A stretch of 64,000 nucleotides of DNA from Clostridium sp. AM33-3 (GCF_003480315.1 NZ_QUIV01000006.1:1-64000), one strand, 5' to 3'. Positions 1 through 8,633 are shown, counted from the first letter of the stretch. Notes: generated by a model from the sequence alone, not told the origin. A program made the numbers and translations.

Positions 1-143
1 CTGAGTAATTTTATCTTACATCAGTTTGGAGGTTTACACAAACTTTGGGATACTCCCCCATCTCGGCATTCTTGCGCTCTGCTGTCGCCGCCCGAAAGAA
101 ATAACCGGGCGTATTTCGTTCTTTTCCCCTTCTTTTTCCAATA

Positions 144-1376
144 TCAATACCAGAAATCGTACGGATTGCTGATCTCCGTGGCATCCTTCTTTCTGCGCGT
201 TTCTGTGTATGTAGAGTAGAAATTCTGCGTAGTGGAAACATTCTGATGCCCAAACATCCTGGACACTACTTCAATCGGAACATCATGATCCAGCAGATAA
301 GTTCCTGAGGAACCACGCAGAGAATGAGGATGCAGATTTTTAGTAATTCCGGCCTCAGCCAGCTACCTCTTCAGTTTTTTATTAAGATTAGAGGGGGATA
401 ATAAATTTTTCTTTGTTCCTGGGAAAATCAAATCATCTGTGGATATTCCGTAACAACGCCTATTTAAAATTGCCGCAGCAATTTCTGGTGGAGTCAAAAC
501 ACGAACAGACCCTACCGTTTTTGTACGACCGTCCTCATACTCTCCTGTTCGCTGAATTGATAATTCTCCTGTCTTTTCATTCCAGTCTCTTTTCTGGAGA
601 CCAAGAATTTCTCCCGGGCGTGCACCAATTAATAGAGCTACCGTAAATACATCTGCGCATGTAATATCCAATGCATATTTAGGCTGCTCTCTTATCTTTT
701 GGAAATATGCTAATGCTATTTCAAACTCTTCTCCTACTAAAAAGTCCGCTTCTGTCTTGGCAGGACTGCTTTGCTTAAATTGCTTTAATACAATCGCCGG
801 CGATTTTTCCGGACGATACAAATAATAATCATCAATAGCGGTCACGACAAGGCGGATAATTCGATTTAGCGTGGAAGCACTGTAGTATACATATTCTGGC
901 TCATGCTTCTTCTTTGTAACATGCTTATCATAGCGCGCATTTGAAAGCTGTTTTCGGTAAGTTTCTATATCTTTAACAAAAATGCAGTTCAGCTTTTTGT
1001 TTGCAATTTCAAATGGGCAAAGCAGCGAGTGAAAGACATCCCATTCTCGTTTCGTAGAAACGTCTCTACGGGCTTCTCTGCCCTTTTCCCTATCATACTC
1101 CTTAGCACACTCTTCAATAAGGTTCTTGACGGCCTCAGCAAGCGTAATATCCCCATCGTCTTTCTTCATTCCATACTGGATACGCTCATTGCGTTTTTCG
1201 ATATTCAACTGTAAGGCAGCTCTGGCATCTATCCGATTTTTTCCACTTCCTTCCATCCGCTCAACTGATTCATCTATTAATGTTACCCACTGACGTGCCC
1301 TTACATAAGAACGTCCACTTTTTTTATATTCGCTAAAAGTTATTTCATCTGATTTTCTATTTTGTTTTGTCATCAT
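144..1376 (-). pseudogene. Tyrosine recombinase (phage/ICE integrase) interrupted by an in-frame amber codon
   Basis: Reading from ATG at 1376 (or the second ATG at 1373, better spaced from GAGGTGG), the frame gives 337 residues and then meets TAG at 363-365. The same frame continues past TAG to TGA at 144-146, about 72 more codons. The first part holds the SAM-like core-binding region and catalytic Arg253 (GARPGE). The part after the stop holds HxxR (His351, Arg354), GH (His377) and the nucleophile in TTQNFY (Tyr387). All five catalytic residues are therefore intact but split by one nonsense codon; the truncated product cannot recombine DNA. The gene lies beside a tRNA operon, a usual integration spot. 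It is likely the edge of an element extending beyond position 1. Amber suppression is possible but nothing here supports it. Confidence 0.88.
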
Positions 1377-1505
1377 AGTCCACCTCGTAAAATTATTTCC
1401 TATATAGACTATGGAGGATTAGAAAAACACCGAGAGAATTTTTTCACACTTATAAATACTTATTAGCAACTAATATATCCATTTTTCGATGAAAAATGGT
1501 ATTTT

Positions 1506-1542
1506 CTGGTGGAATGCTGGTGGGAAGGCATTTTTCCACCAG
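1506..1542. repeat. Inverted repeat with a third direct copy upstream of the integrase
   Basis: CTGGTGGAA at 1506-1514 is repeated in inverse as TTCCACCAG at 1534-1542, and a near copy CTGGTGGGA lies between them at about 1518. The stretch 1377-1597 otherwise holds no gene. Clustered short repeats beside an integrase could be recombinase or excisionase arm sites; this is inference. Confidence 0.45.
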
Positions 1543-1597
1543 TTCCCCCTAAAAACTTCTTAAAATTGCTTATTCATACTTAATCTTAAAAGTATAA

Positions 1598-1657
1598 AAA
1601 AATCTCCCTAAAATGCCGGAAACCCTTAATTTTCCTTGCTTTTTAGGGAGATTTTCT
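1598..1657 (-). terminator. Intrinsic terminator of the tRNA operon
   Basis: AATCTCCCTAAAA and TTTTAGGGAGATT form a 13-bp or longer stem around a loop of about 26 nt. On the minus strand it is followed by seven T. It sits just after tRNA-Thr. Confidence 0.75.
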
Positions 1658-1668
1658 TTTTTCTTATA

Positions 1669-1741
1669 AGCTCCTGGCCGGACTCGAACCGGCGACCCAC
1701 GCATTACGAATGCGTTGCGCTACCAACTGCGCTACAGAAGC
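1669..1741 (-). tRNA. tRNA-Thr (anticodon CGT)
   Basis: The minus strand folds as a cloverleaf: acceptor GCTTCTG/CAGGAGC with one G-T pair, D arm GCGC, anticodon stem ACGCA/TGCGT with loop TTCGTAA, and T arm GCCGG-TTCGAGT-CCGGC. CCA is not encoded. It is the last tRNA of a three-gene operon. Confidence 0.95.
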
Positions 1742-1748
1742 GACCTAA

Positions 1749-1779
1749 CAAAAATGCTTTGGACTTACATCCAAAGCAT
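1749..1779 (-). terminator. Perfect hairpin with T-run between tRNA-Glu and tRNA-Thr
   Basis: ATGCTTTGGA and TCCAAAGCAT (1754-1779) form a perfect 10-bp stem with a 6-nt loop. On the minus strand five T follow. It looks like an intrinsic terminator or a processing signal inside the operon, and could lower the amount of tRNA-Thr relative to the two tRNAs before it. Confidence 0.55.
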
Positions 1780-1780
1780 A

Positions 1781-1852
1781 TGACCTCATCGGGAATCGAA
1801 CCCGAGTTTACGCCGTGAGAGGGCGTCGTCTTAACCGCTTGACCATGAGGCC
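1781..1852 (-). tRNA. tRNA-Glu (anticodon CTC)
   Basis: Acceptor GGCCTCA/TGAGGTC pairs with one G-T wobble, the anticodon loop is CTCTCAC, and the T loop is TTCGATT. CTC reads GAG codons. The extended D loop and the ordering match bacterial tRNA-Glu. Confidence 0.92.
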
Positions 1853-1879
1853 ATTTCTTCAGGCATAAGCTGAAGTGAG

Positions 1880-1953
1880 TCGAGGCGACAAGATTCGAAC
1901 TTGCGACCTCTGCGTCCCGAACGCAGCGCTCTACCAAACTGAGCCACGCCTCG
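1880..1953 (-). tRNA. tRNA-Pro (anticodon CGG)
   Basis: Acceptor CGAGGCG/CGCCTCG pairs perfectly, the anticodon stem CTGCG/CGCAG carries loop TTCGGGA, and the T loop is TTCGAAT. It is first in the Pro-Glu-Thr operon. Confidence 0.95.
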
Positions 1954-1964
1954 CTACGTTCTGT

Positions 1965-1993
1965 AGTATAATATAAATTGTGTTAATTGTCAA
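1965..1993 (-). promoter_or_regulatory. Sigma-A promoter of the tRNA operon
   Basis: On the minus strand TTGACA (1988-1993) and TATACT (1965-1970) are separated by 17 nt, 11 nt before tRNA-Pro. The -35 box is consensus. Confidence 0.85.
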
Positions 1994-2028
1994 CAACAAT
2001 TTGAATTTTTTTATTTTATATTTTGCAG

Positions 2029-2061
2029 TTACCCGGCATACAGGTGAAGAATGCCGGGTAA
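2029..2061 (-). terminator. Intrinsic terminator after the Lon-like ATPase gene
   Basis: TTACCCGGCAT and ATGCCGGGTAA make an 11-bp stem with an 11-nt loop. It lies 7 nt beyond the stop codon of the AAA+ gene; downstream sequence is A/T-rich. Confidence 0.7.
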
Positions 2062-2068
2062 CAAACTA

Positions 2069-3553
2069 TCATCCCAGTAGATTCATGACCATTTCCCGGT
2101 CAAATACCACCGCGGACACATGATCGACTTCTATCTGATACAACGCATTTGCTGCAATGTGCTCGGCCGCCTGCTCCAAATCGCGGATTCCGCTGGTTCC
2201 GGCGAAAAACTCCACAACTGCATCCAGTCCGTCTGGCGCTACCACGCACTCTCCGGCCTTTAAGCCCATGCGCTTTAAAACCTTTGGCAGCGCAAACCTG
2301 GAGAAGATTATTTTCTTTTCTTCTGCCGTATAATCAGGAATATCAATCACTGCAAAACGTGACATCAGCGGCGCACTGATCTGAGCTTTATCGTTGGCGG
2401 TCGCAATGGGATACACGCCCACAGTCGGGATCATACACTCCATGTAATTGTCCGTGAAACCAAGATTATCCAACAGGGTTAAAAGCACATCTGCCGGATT
2501 GCCGTTGCCCTTGCCGGAAGCCGCCTTGTCCAGCTCATTGATGATAAACACCAGATTGGACTCGCCGGCCATGGAAAACGCATCCATAATGATGCCGGGC
2601 TTTGCATTGGCATAGATGCGGGAGCTTCCGGTAAGCTGCTCCGGGTCATTGATCGAACTCATGTCCAGCGTGGTCCACGGCAGCTTCAGGATCCGGGCTA
2701 CCGCATAGGCAATCTGGGATTTACCGGTTCCAGCCGGTCCTACCAGTAAAAGTCCATAAGCCGGAAGCGTGTGGGTACGGTTGATCTGAATGATCGTCTC
2801 AATGATACGCTGTTTTACCCGCTCCATGCCGTAAAGCTCTTCATCCAGAATGCGGCGGGCCTCCTTCGGGTCGATGGACTCAAAATAATTGCTCTTCCAC
2901 TGCACATTCATCATGATGGAAAGCGCCCGCTGCGCATGACGGCGTTCTTCCGGAGACACTTCATGAGATCGTGCCACTGCAAGATTTCTTCTGGCCCAGA
3001 GACGGATGTTGTCCGGCAAGGTTCTTCCTGCACAATTCATAAAGTCCGTAATACTTTGAAGGCTGGTAAGCTTCATGTCATCTCCGGCCTCTTCCAGGCT
3101 CTCATCGCTCTCCGCTTCCCCGGGAGCATTGCTTGCAAACAGGCGCTCGATCATGAACTGCAAAAATCCGTCCTCCGCAGAAAGCTTCGTACCACCGCCA
3201 AAGGCAGTTTCCCGGATTTTGTAAACCGCATATCCTTCCGGACGGTTTTCTCCGGATAAACGGACACTGATATGGTTTTCGCCAAGCCATTTTAACAGAC
3301 TGACAAACCGCGCGTCAATTTTCAAAATATCGGCACTGACGGTGCCGTCCTCCTCATGAAATTCAAAGGTCGTACGTTTGACCGGATTGGTAAACATTCC
3401 ACAGGAATGGTGCTGCCACTTTTTCCTGCTGTTATCCAGGATCAGGATTGGCTTTTCCGGTGATGCCTCCGGCTCACTGGACTGAAATGTGGTGTATGTA
3501 CATTCGGCCGGATTCTTTTTGTCCGGCGCGTCACTGAAATCAAATACTGGCAT
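2069..3553 (-). CDS. Lon-like AAA+ ATPase lacking a protease domain
   Basis: This 494-residue cytoplasmic protein has an unrecognised N-terminal half (1-220) and an AAA+ module resembling Lon from about 230. Visible motifs are Lon-like YGMERVKQRI (241-250), Walker A GPAGTGKS (272-279), sensor-1 ATAND, and an arginine in SRF. The Walker B region reads FIINELDK, so the usual Asp before Glu340 is Asn339; ATP hydrolysis may be weak or absent. No Lon Ser-Lys protease region follows; the protein ends with the small helical AAA lid. It is thus a Lon-derived remodelling or sensing ATPase, not a protease. ATG at 3553 follows GGGAGGAACC. The next gene upstream is 23 nt away and probably co-transcribed. 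Substrate unknown. Confidence 0.8.
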   Translation of the reverse strand: MPVFDFSDAPDKKNPAECTYTTFQSSEPEASPEKPILILDNSRKKWQHHSCGMFTNPVKRTTFEFHEEDGTVSADILKIDARFVSLLKWLGENHISVRLSGENRPEGYAVYKIRETAFGGGTKLSAEDGFLQFMIERLFASNAPGEAESDESLEEAGDDMKLTSLQSITDFMNCAGRTLPDNIRLWARRNLAVARSHEVSPEERRHAQRALSIMMNVQWKSNYFESIDPKEARRILDEELYGMERVKQRIIETIIQINRTHTLPAYGLLLVGPAGTGKSQIAYAVARILKLPWTTLDMSSINDPEQLTGSSRIYANAKPGIIMDAFSMAGESNLVFIINELDKAASGKGNGNPADVLLTLLDNLGFTDNYMECMIPTVGVYPIATANDKAQISAPLMSRFAVIDIPDYTAEEKKIIFSRFALPKVLKRMGLKAGECVVAPDGLDAVVEFFAGTSGIRDLEQAAEHIAANALYQIEVDHVSAVVFDREMVMNLLG

Positions 3554-3576
3554 ATGGTTCCTCCCGCTTATGCATG

Positions 3577-4110
3577 CTAAAATTCAAAATCTGCGTAATC
3601 TTCCGGTAAAAAACGGTGATAAATGATGTGGCATCCTTCATCTTTAAAACAATAGTAATAAGGATCCTCTGCCTCTTTGTCAAAACGGATCAGAATATCA
3701 AATTCTCCGTTTTTCACCGGCTCCACTGTTACCGGCCAGGGCTGTTTTTCAAATAGTGCTTTGATCTCCTCCATGGTACAGCCGTGCTTTCCCACCAGTT
3801 CTACAAGATCGCGGATAAATTCATTGGGTCTGGTATGTTCCTTTACATAAGCAACACCCTCCTCCGGAATCAGAAAACAGAAGCGTTCCTTCTTTGCCGC
3901 AACCGTCACGCCGCCGAGACATGTCTTTGTTTTTTTGCCGAATTCAGTCAGCAGGGCCAGCATCTCCTGTTCTCCAAGCTTTTCTCCGGTCAGATGGACC
4001 AGGGAACTGAGGGGATAATACAGGCGGATATTTTCCCTCCGATAACCAAGCTTGGCCTGCTCCTCCTTGATCATATCAATAATGTTCTGTTCCAGTTTAT
4101 CAAATTTCAT
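3577..4110 (-). CDS. DUF3877-like conserved protein
   Basis: The frame is open further upstream, but ATG at 4110 has AGGAGA seven bases before it and gives MKFDKLEQNIIDMIKEEQ, a usual start for this Lachnospiraceae family; 177 residues. No signal peptide or membrane segment is visible. The protein is rich in acidic and aromatic residues and ends in DFEF. The family name rests on recalled similarity (DUF3877) and is not proof of function. It lies 23 nt before the Lon-like ATPase gene on the same strand, so the two may form one unit and act together. Confidence 0.7.
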   Translation of the reverse strand: MKFDKLEQNIIDMIKEEQAKLGYRRENIRLYYPLSSLVHLTGEKLGEQEMLALLTEFGKKTKTCLGGVTVAAKKERFCFLIPEEGVAYVKEHTRPNEFIRDLVELVGKHGCTMEEIKALFEKQPWPVTVEPVKNGEFDILIRFDKEAEDPYYYCFKDEGCHIIYHRFLPEDYADFEF

Positions 4111-4192
4111 GTCATTCTCTCCTGCCAATACCAAAAATGGGGATGCCTGGCATACTACCATCACATCCCTCATTTTATCGGATCCTGTTGTT

Positions 4193-4603
4193 TTATACTT
4201 CGGTCATCTGAAAGCCCTTTGCTGCCAGACATTTCTCCACGAACTCACAATCATCGGTGTGGAGTACCATGACCGGCTTGCCGGACTGGCGGTTAAAGGA
4301 CAGATACTGGTAATTTACGTTAATGTTGCTCTCAAGGAATGCTGCCAGCACACGGTTTAAGCTTCCAACCTCATCCTCGACCTCAATGCCAAGCACATTG
4401 GTCAGGCGGCAAAGATAACCTGCCTTTTGAAGGATTTCCTGCGCCTTATCCGGATCCGTGACTACCATGCGGATGATTCCATACTCCGCGCTGTCGTTGG
4501 TAACAGAACCCAGTATGTTGATCTGAGCTTCAGTCAGAATTCCGGTAATGACCTTTAATGCCCCCTTTTTATTTTCAGCATAAACAGAAACCTGTCTTAA
4601 CAT
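4193..4603 (-). CDS. Tandem ACT-domain protein
   Basis: The 136-residue protein consists of two ACT folds, about 1-68 (LRQVSVYAENKKGALKVITG) and 69-136 (TNVLGIEVEDEVGSLNRVLA). ACT pairs of this kind bind amino acids and act as regulators or sensors; there is no enzyme domain. ATG at 4603 was chosen over an upstream GTG because AGGAA lies 7 nt before it. The gene stands alone behind its own promoter with a dyad at the start of transcription (4631-4649). The ligand is unknown. Confidence 0.8.
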   Translation of the reverse strand: MLRQVSVYAENKKGALKVITGILTEAQINILGSVTNDSAEYGIIRMVVTDPDKAQEILQKAGYLCRLTNVLGIEVEDEVGSLNRVLAAFLESNINVNYQYLSFNRQSGKPVMVLHTDDCEFVEKCLAAKGFQMTEV

Positions 4604-4630
4604 CGCAAATTTCCTCACTTTCAGTTCTTT

Positions 4631-4679
4631 GTAATAACATCGCTATTACCTATTGTAACCGAAAAATAAGATTCGTCAA
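4631..4679 (-). promoter_or_regulatory. Promoter and operator-like dyad of the ACT gene
   Basis: On the minus strand TTGACG (4674-4679) and TACAAT (4652-4657) are 16 nt apart. Just downstream GTAATA (4644-4649, as read on minus) and TATTAC (4631-4636) form a 6-bp inverted repeat with a 7-nt centre, positioned where a repressor would block initiation. Confidence 0.6.
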
Positions 4680-4732
4680 TATTTTATTGCTTCACATTGC
4701 AAAAGTGGCCGCATTTTCCGGGCTTTTTGTTT

Positions 4733-5200
4733 TTATGACTCCAGTGCACGGATCAGATTCACCATCTCAATGGCACCGGTGGCGCACTCGTATCCCTTAT
4801 TTCCCGCCTTGCTTCCGGCCCGTTCAATAGCCTGCTCTATATTGTCGGTTGTCAGCACACCGAACATCACCGGAATATCGCTGTTTAAGGAAACATTGGC
4901 AATCCCCTTGGAGACCTCGCTGCACACATAATCATAATGGCTTGTGCTGCCGCGGATCACTGCGCCAACGCAGATCACTGCATCATATTTTTTGCTCTTT
5001 GCCATTTTAGACGCAATCAGCGGAATCTCGAAAGCACCCGGCACCCAGGCCACATCAATATCTTCCTCTTTTACGTCATGACGTTTCAGCCCGTCCAGGG
5101 CACCTCCCACCAGCTTCGATGTGATAAACTCATTAAATCTTGCTGCCACGATTCCTACGCGGATTCCCTGTGCTACTACTTTTCCTTCCAGTACTCTCAT
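4733..5200 (-). CDS. ribH: 6,7-dimethyl-8-ribityllumazine synthase
   Basis: This 155-residue enzyme joins 5-amino-6-ribitylaminouracil with 3,4-dihydroxy-2-butanone 4-phosphate to make lumazine, the step before riboflavin. It has the family's usual length and motifs: ARFNEFIT near the start, PGAFEIP around 54-60, [14 protein letters not shown] around 79-92 with the catalytic His, and GVLTTDN around 113. It is the last gene of ribD-ribE-ribBA-ribH, 49 nt after ribBA, so controlled by the FMN riboswitch at 8368-8476. RibH cages usually surround RibE trimers. Confidence 0.96.
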   Translation of the reverse strand: MRVLEGKVVAQGIRVGIVAARFNEFITSKLVGGALDGLKRHDVKEEDIDVAWVPGAFEIPLIASKMAKSKKYDAVICVGAVIRGSTSHYDYVCSEVSKGIANVSLNSDIPVMFGVLTTDNIEQAIERAGSKAGNKGYECATGAIEMVNLIRALES

Positions 5201-5249
5201 GATTGTTCCTTCTTTCTTCTATATATTATATGATTCTCAATAACCAGTT

Positions 5250-6449
5250 TTAATACCGCAGCAGATGTCCCATACGCTGCTGCTTAGTCCGCAGATAAAA
5301 CAGGTCATATTTTGTGGCACTCATCTGAATCGGTACCCGTTCCCTGATCGTCATGCCAAACTCGGAAAGCTGGTACACTTTATCCGGATTGTTGGTGAGA
5401 AGCCGCATACTCTTCACCCCGAGATCTTTCAGGATCTGTGCGCCGATGTAATATTCCCGCTCATCTCCCGCAAAGCCCAGAGCCAGATTTGCTTCCAGTG
5501 TATCCATGCCCTGTTCCTGCAGCTCATAAGCCTTCAGCTTATTGATAAGGCCAATGCCCCGTCCTTCCTGACGCATATACAAAAGAATACCTCTGCCTTC
5601 CTGTTCAATCTGGGTCATAGCTGCGGCAAACTGCTGTCCGCAGTCACAGCGCAGGGAACCGAAGGTATCACCTGTCAGACACTCTGAGTGGATACGGCAA
5701 AGAACATCCTCACCATCGCCGATGCTGCCCTTCACCAGTGCCACATGATGCTCGCCGTTCAGACGGTTTACAAATCCGTATGCCGTAAATTCTCCATATT
5801 TTGTCGGCATGCGGGTTGCAGTCACCCGGTCCACCAGTTTCTCATGGCATTTCCGGTATGCCTGCAGGGCCTGGATCGTGATAAATTTCAAATCCCACTT
5901 TTTCGCCAGCCCTATCAGCTCCGAAGTGCGCATCATCGTTCCGTCCTCCCGCATGATCTCACAGCAGAGGCCGCATTCCTTTAAACCGGCCAGGCGGCAC
6001 AGATCAACGGTTGCTTCTGTATGTCCGTTTCGCTCCAGCACTCCGTTTTTCTTTGCCACCAGTGGGAACATATGACCCGGTCTGCGAAAATCTGCCGGCT
6101 TTGCATCATCGGCTACACAGCGCAATGCCGTCACAGAGCGTTCCGCCGCAGAAATACCGGTCGTAGTATCGACACAGTCCACAGAAACCGTAAATGCAGT
6201 TTCATGATTGTCCGTATTGTTCGAAACCATCTGCGGAAACTGGAGCTTTTCCGCATAAGCTGCAGACATCGGCATACAGATCAGGCCTTTTCCGTGTGTT
6301 GCCATGAAATTAATATTCTCGGTAGTAGCGTACTCTGCCGCACAGATAAAATCACCCTCATTTTCCCGGTCTGCATCGTCTGTCACCAGGATGACATGTC
6401 CCTTTCGAAGCTCTTCCAATGCTTCCTCTACTGTATTGTACTGAATCAT
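5250..6449 (-). CDS. ribBA: Bifunctional DHBP synthase / GTP cyclohydrolase II
   Basis: Two starting reactions of riboflavin synthesis are fused in 399 residues. The N-terminal half (1-200) is 3,4-dihydroxy-2-butanone 4-phosphate synthase, with [12 protein letters not shown] near 24-35 and the GHTEATVDL segment. The C-terminal half is GTP cyclohydrolase II, with zinc ligands in [15 protein letters not shown] and the [15 protein letters not shown] loop. The length is normal for RibBA. It lies 24 nt after ribE and 49 nt before ribH in the riboswitch-controlled operon. Confidence 0.97.
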   Translation of the reverse strand: MIQYNTVEEALEELRKGHVILVTDDADRENEGDFICAAEYATTENINFMATHGKGLICMPMSAAYAEKLQFPQMVSNNTDNHETAFTVSVDCVDTTTGISAAERSVTALRCVADDAKPADFRRPGHMFPLVAKKNGVLERNGHTEATVDLCRLAGLKECGLCCEIMREDGTMMRTSELIGLAKKWDLKFITIQALQAYRKCHEKLVDRVTATRMPTKYGEFTAYGFVNRLNGEHHVALVKGSIGDGEDVLCRIHSECLTGDTFGSLRCDCGQQFAAAMTQIEQEGRGILLYMRQEGRGIGLINKLKAYELQEQGMDTLEANLALGFAGDEREYYIGAQILKDLGVKSMRLLTNNPDKVYQLSEFGMTIRERVPIQMSATKYDLFYLRTKQQRMGHLLRY

Positions 6450-6473
6450 AATGCTTATTCTCCTTCCTGTATC

Positions 6474-7163
6474 CTAAAAACCATATTTGGTCAAAAATTC
6501 TTTCGTGATGCCGCCAGCGGATGCTTCTGTCTTATGCTTCATGCCGGCTCCTGTATTCTTATGCGTCTCCGGTTCTTCCGGACGCATAAGTCTCTCCACA
6601 TATTTTCCGATGATATCGGTTTCCAGATTGACCAGATCTCCAACCTTCCGTTCTCCAAGCGTTGTCACCGCATTTGTATGTGGGATCGTGGATACAGAAA
6701 AGTGGTCTGCAGTTGCAGCTGCCACCGTCAGGCTGATACCGTCGATGGTGATGGAGCCTTTCTCTACGATATAGCGGAGAAGTTTTGGCCCCGCACTGAT
6801 CGTATACCACACGGCATTGTCATCCGTCCGGATTTCCCGGATTGTTCCGGTTCCGTCAACGTGGCCGCTCACAATGTGGCCTCCGAACCGTCCTCCTGCT
6901 GCCATAGCACGCTCCAGGTTCACATGCATGCCGGGCTTTGCCCCTTTTAAGGAGGAACGGTTCAGCGTCTCGTGCATCACATCTGCCGTAAAAGCTGCAT
7001 TTCCCAGACTCGTGACCGTCAGGCAGATTCCGTTCACTGCTATGCTGTCACCTACTGCCGCGTCCGAAAGAACACGATCTGCCTGAATGGTGAGTGCCGC
7101 CGAATGGGTGCCCCAGACAATCCTTTTGAGCGTTCCGATTTCTTCAACAATTCCCGTAAACAT
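6474..7163 (-). CDS. ribE: Riboflavin synthase alpha subunit
   Basis: The enzyme dismutates two lumazine molecules to riboflavin. The start MFTGIVEEIG at 7163 is the family's conserved N-terminus and has GAGGTG 7 nt upstream; the longer open frame is ignored. Two lumazine-binding barrels are visible, about 1-95 with VNGICLTV and GGHIVSGHVDG at the junction, and about 98-190 with ITIDGISLTV. After residue 200 there is an extra Lys/Ala-rich tail. The start lies 20 nt inside the end of ribD, suggesting translational coupling. Confidence 0.96.
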   Translation of the reverse strand: MFTGIVEEIGTLKRIVWGTHSAALTIQADRVLSDAAVGDSIAVNGICLTVTSLGNAAFTADVMHETLNRSSLKGAKPGMHVNLERAMAAGGRFGGHIVSGHVDGTGTIREIRTDDNAVWYTISAGPKLLRYIVEKGSITIDGISLTVAAATADHFSVSTIPHTNAVTTLGERKVGDLVNLETDIIGKYVERLMRPEEPETHKNTGAGMKHKTEASAGGITKEFLTKYGF

Positions 7164-8247
7164 CCTGCACCTCACTTTCAATCAGTAAATCCTCTCCCAG
7201 GTGACGGATTTCCCTGACCTTTAAATGTACCGCCTCTGCAGGGTCAGGCACGCCCCGGCCTTCCACCGGAGTTTTTGCCTCCGAGCCGCCAAAAAGCTTT
7301 GGTGCCATATAAGCATGTACCTCACGTACGATTCCGCTTTTTAAGGCTGCCCAGTTCAGGGTTCCTCCGCCCTCTAAGAGAACACTGTCGATCCGTTCTT
7401 CCCCAAGCTTTTCCATAAGGGCATTCAGATCCAGATGGCCATCAGCATCAGGCAGTGTCAGGATCTGACATCCGGCCTCTTGATAAGGCTGGTATCTGCT
7501 CCTGTCTGTCTCACAGACTGCCAGGATCGTAGGGATTTCTTTTGCCGTCTTCACAACCTGAGAAGAAACCGGTGTCCGCAAATGCGTGTCACAGATAATC
7601 CGCACCGGATTTCTCCCGCCGGGCATCCTGCAGCTTAACATGGGGTCATCTGTCAGCACGGTACCGACTCCCACCATGATTCCCCGATAGCGGTGCCGCT
7701 CCTGCTGAACATATGCTCTGGCCTGCTCTCCGGTAACCCACTTCGACGCGCCGGTATAAGCAGCAATCTTTCCATCCATCGTCATGGCATATTTCATAAC
7801 CACGTAGGGCGTTTTTTTTCGGATGTAATGAAAAAATACCGGATTCAAACGATCGCATTCCTCTTTCAGCACATGGGTTTCCACTGTGATGCCCCGCTCC
7901 CGCAGATACCGGATCCCTTTTCCTGCTACCAGCGGATTCGGATCATCCGAACCAACGAACACCCTCCGGATCCCGGCCTGCACAATGGCCTCCACACAAG
8001 GCGGCTGCTTCCCGTAATGGCAGCATGGCTCCAGCGTTACATACAGATCCGCCCCCTCTGCCGGTTCTGTGCAGGCCATCAGGGCATTTCGTTCTGCATG
8101 ATATTCACCATATCTGGCATGATAGCCTTCTCCAATGATCTGTCCTTGCTTTACGATCACAGCGCCAACCAGCGGATTTGGACTTGTCCAGCCCTCTCCT
8201 TGTTTTGCCAGCTCTATGGCCCGGCGCATCCATTCATATTCCGTCAA
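7144..8247 (-). CDS. ribD: Bifunctional pyrimidine deaminase / reductase
   Basis: RibD deaminates the first GTP-derived pyrimidine and then reduces its ribose side chain. The deaminase (about 1-145) shows the zinc site HAERNAL and LEPCCHYGKQPPC. The reductase (about 150-367) has KYAMTMDGKIA and EGGGTLN. The open frame extends to 8460, but that part is the riboswitch and its terminator. The real start is taken as TTG at 8247: AGGGAGG lies 9 nt upstream and the product starts like other RibD proteins (EYEWMRRAIELA), 367 residues. It heads the rib operon and overlaps ribE by 20 nt. Confidence 0.95.
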   Translation of the reverse strand: MTEYEWMRRAIELAKQGEGWTSPNPLVGAVIVKQGQIIGEGYHARYGEYHAERNALMACTEPAEGADLYVTLEPCCHYGKQPPCVEAIVQAGIRRVFVGSDDPNPLVAGKGIRYLRERGITVETHVLKEECDRLNPVFFHYIRKKTPYVVMKYAMTMDGKIAAYTGASKWVTGEQARAYVQQERHRYRGIMVGVGTVLTDDPMLSCRMPGGRNPVRIICDTHLRTPVSSQVVKTAKEIPTILAVCETDRSRYQPYQEAGCQILTLPDADGHLDLNALMEKLGEERIDSVLLEGGGTLNWAALKSGIVREVHAYMAPKLFGGSEAKTPVEGRGVPDPAEAVHLKVREIRHLGEDLLIESEVQDVYGNC

Positions 8248-8280
8248 AATTACATGCCTCCCTTTGCAGGTCCCAGGTCC

Positions 8281-8320
8281 AAAAAAAGAAAAAGCTCCGG
8301 AATTTGAATTCCAGAGCTTT
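8281..8320 (-). terminator. Terminator of the FMN riboswitch
   Basis: On the minus strand AAGCTCTGGAATT and AATTCCGGAGCTT pair (one G-U) around a short loop and are followed by TTTCTTTTTTT. It lies between the aptamer and the ribD ribosome site, as expected of a transcription-terminating riboswitch. Confidence 0.88.
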
Positions 8321-8367
8321 GATTCTAACTTGATACGGTACATTCCCACCGGAAATGCACATCGTTT

Positions 8368-8476
8368 TTCTTCTTTCATCCAGACTGTACTGTCGGCTTC
8401 GGAATTACACCGAATCATGCCTTGCGGCTCGTGGGCTTTACCACCGGTGGAGAATTTCACTCCGCCCTGAAGACTG
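8368..8476 (-). ncRNA. FMN riboswitch (RFN element) controlling the rib operon
   Basis: The minus strand shows RFN consensus blocks in order: TTCAGGGCGGAGTGAAATTC, CCACCGGTGGTAAAGCC, CACGAGCCGC, ATTCGGTGTAATTCCGAAGC, CGACAGTACAGTCTGGATG and AAAGAAGA. These build the six-helix junction that binds FMN. A terminator follows at 8281-8320, so high FMN should stop transcription before ribD. The leader 8248-8633 carries no other gene. Confidence 0.96.
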
Positions 8477-8633
8477 TTTTATTTTGCTGATTTGAATGTT
8501 ACCACGCAATTTTCAGAAAATCAAGTAGTTTTTTAAGAATTTTTCTTTTTCACCATTTTTCTTTCCTATCCTGTCATTCAGTGTTATAATCTGTTATAAT
8601 CATTTTGATTGTAAAAACGGAGGTTGCACATAC

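Noticed and set aside
1..143. Gene or att site at the left edge.
   Set aside because: Only a CGCCCG/CGGGCG hairpin near 92-114 is visible; without the sequence to the left, an attachment site cannot be supported.
144..365. Amber codon of the integrase as pyrrolysine or programmed read-through.
   Set aside because: No pyl genes or read-through signal are visible and nearby genes use TAG as a normal stop (for example 45761-45763). A nonsense mutation is simpler.
6021..6950. 309-codon plus-strand frame opposite ribBA and ribE.
   Set aside because: It is antisense to two well-supported genes, shows no known domain and has no ribosome site.
8248..8460. N-terminal extension of ribD.
   Set aside because: The stretch is the FMN riboswitch and terminator; TTG at 8247 has AGGGAGG and gives the normal RibD length.
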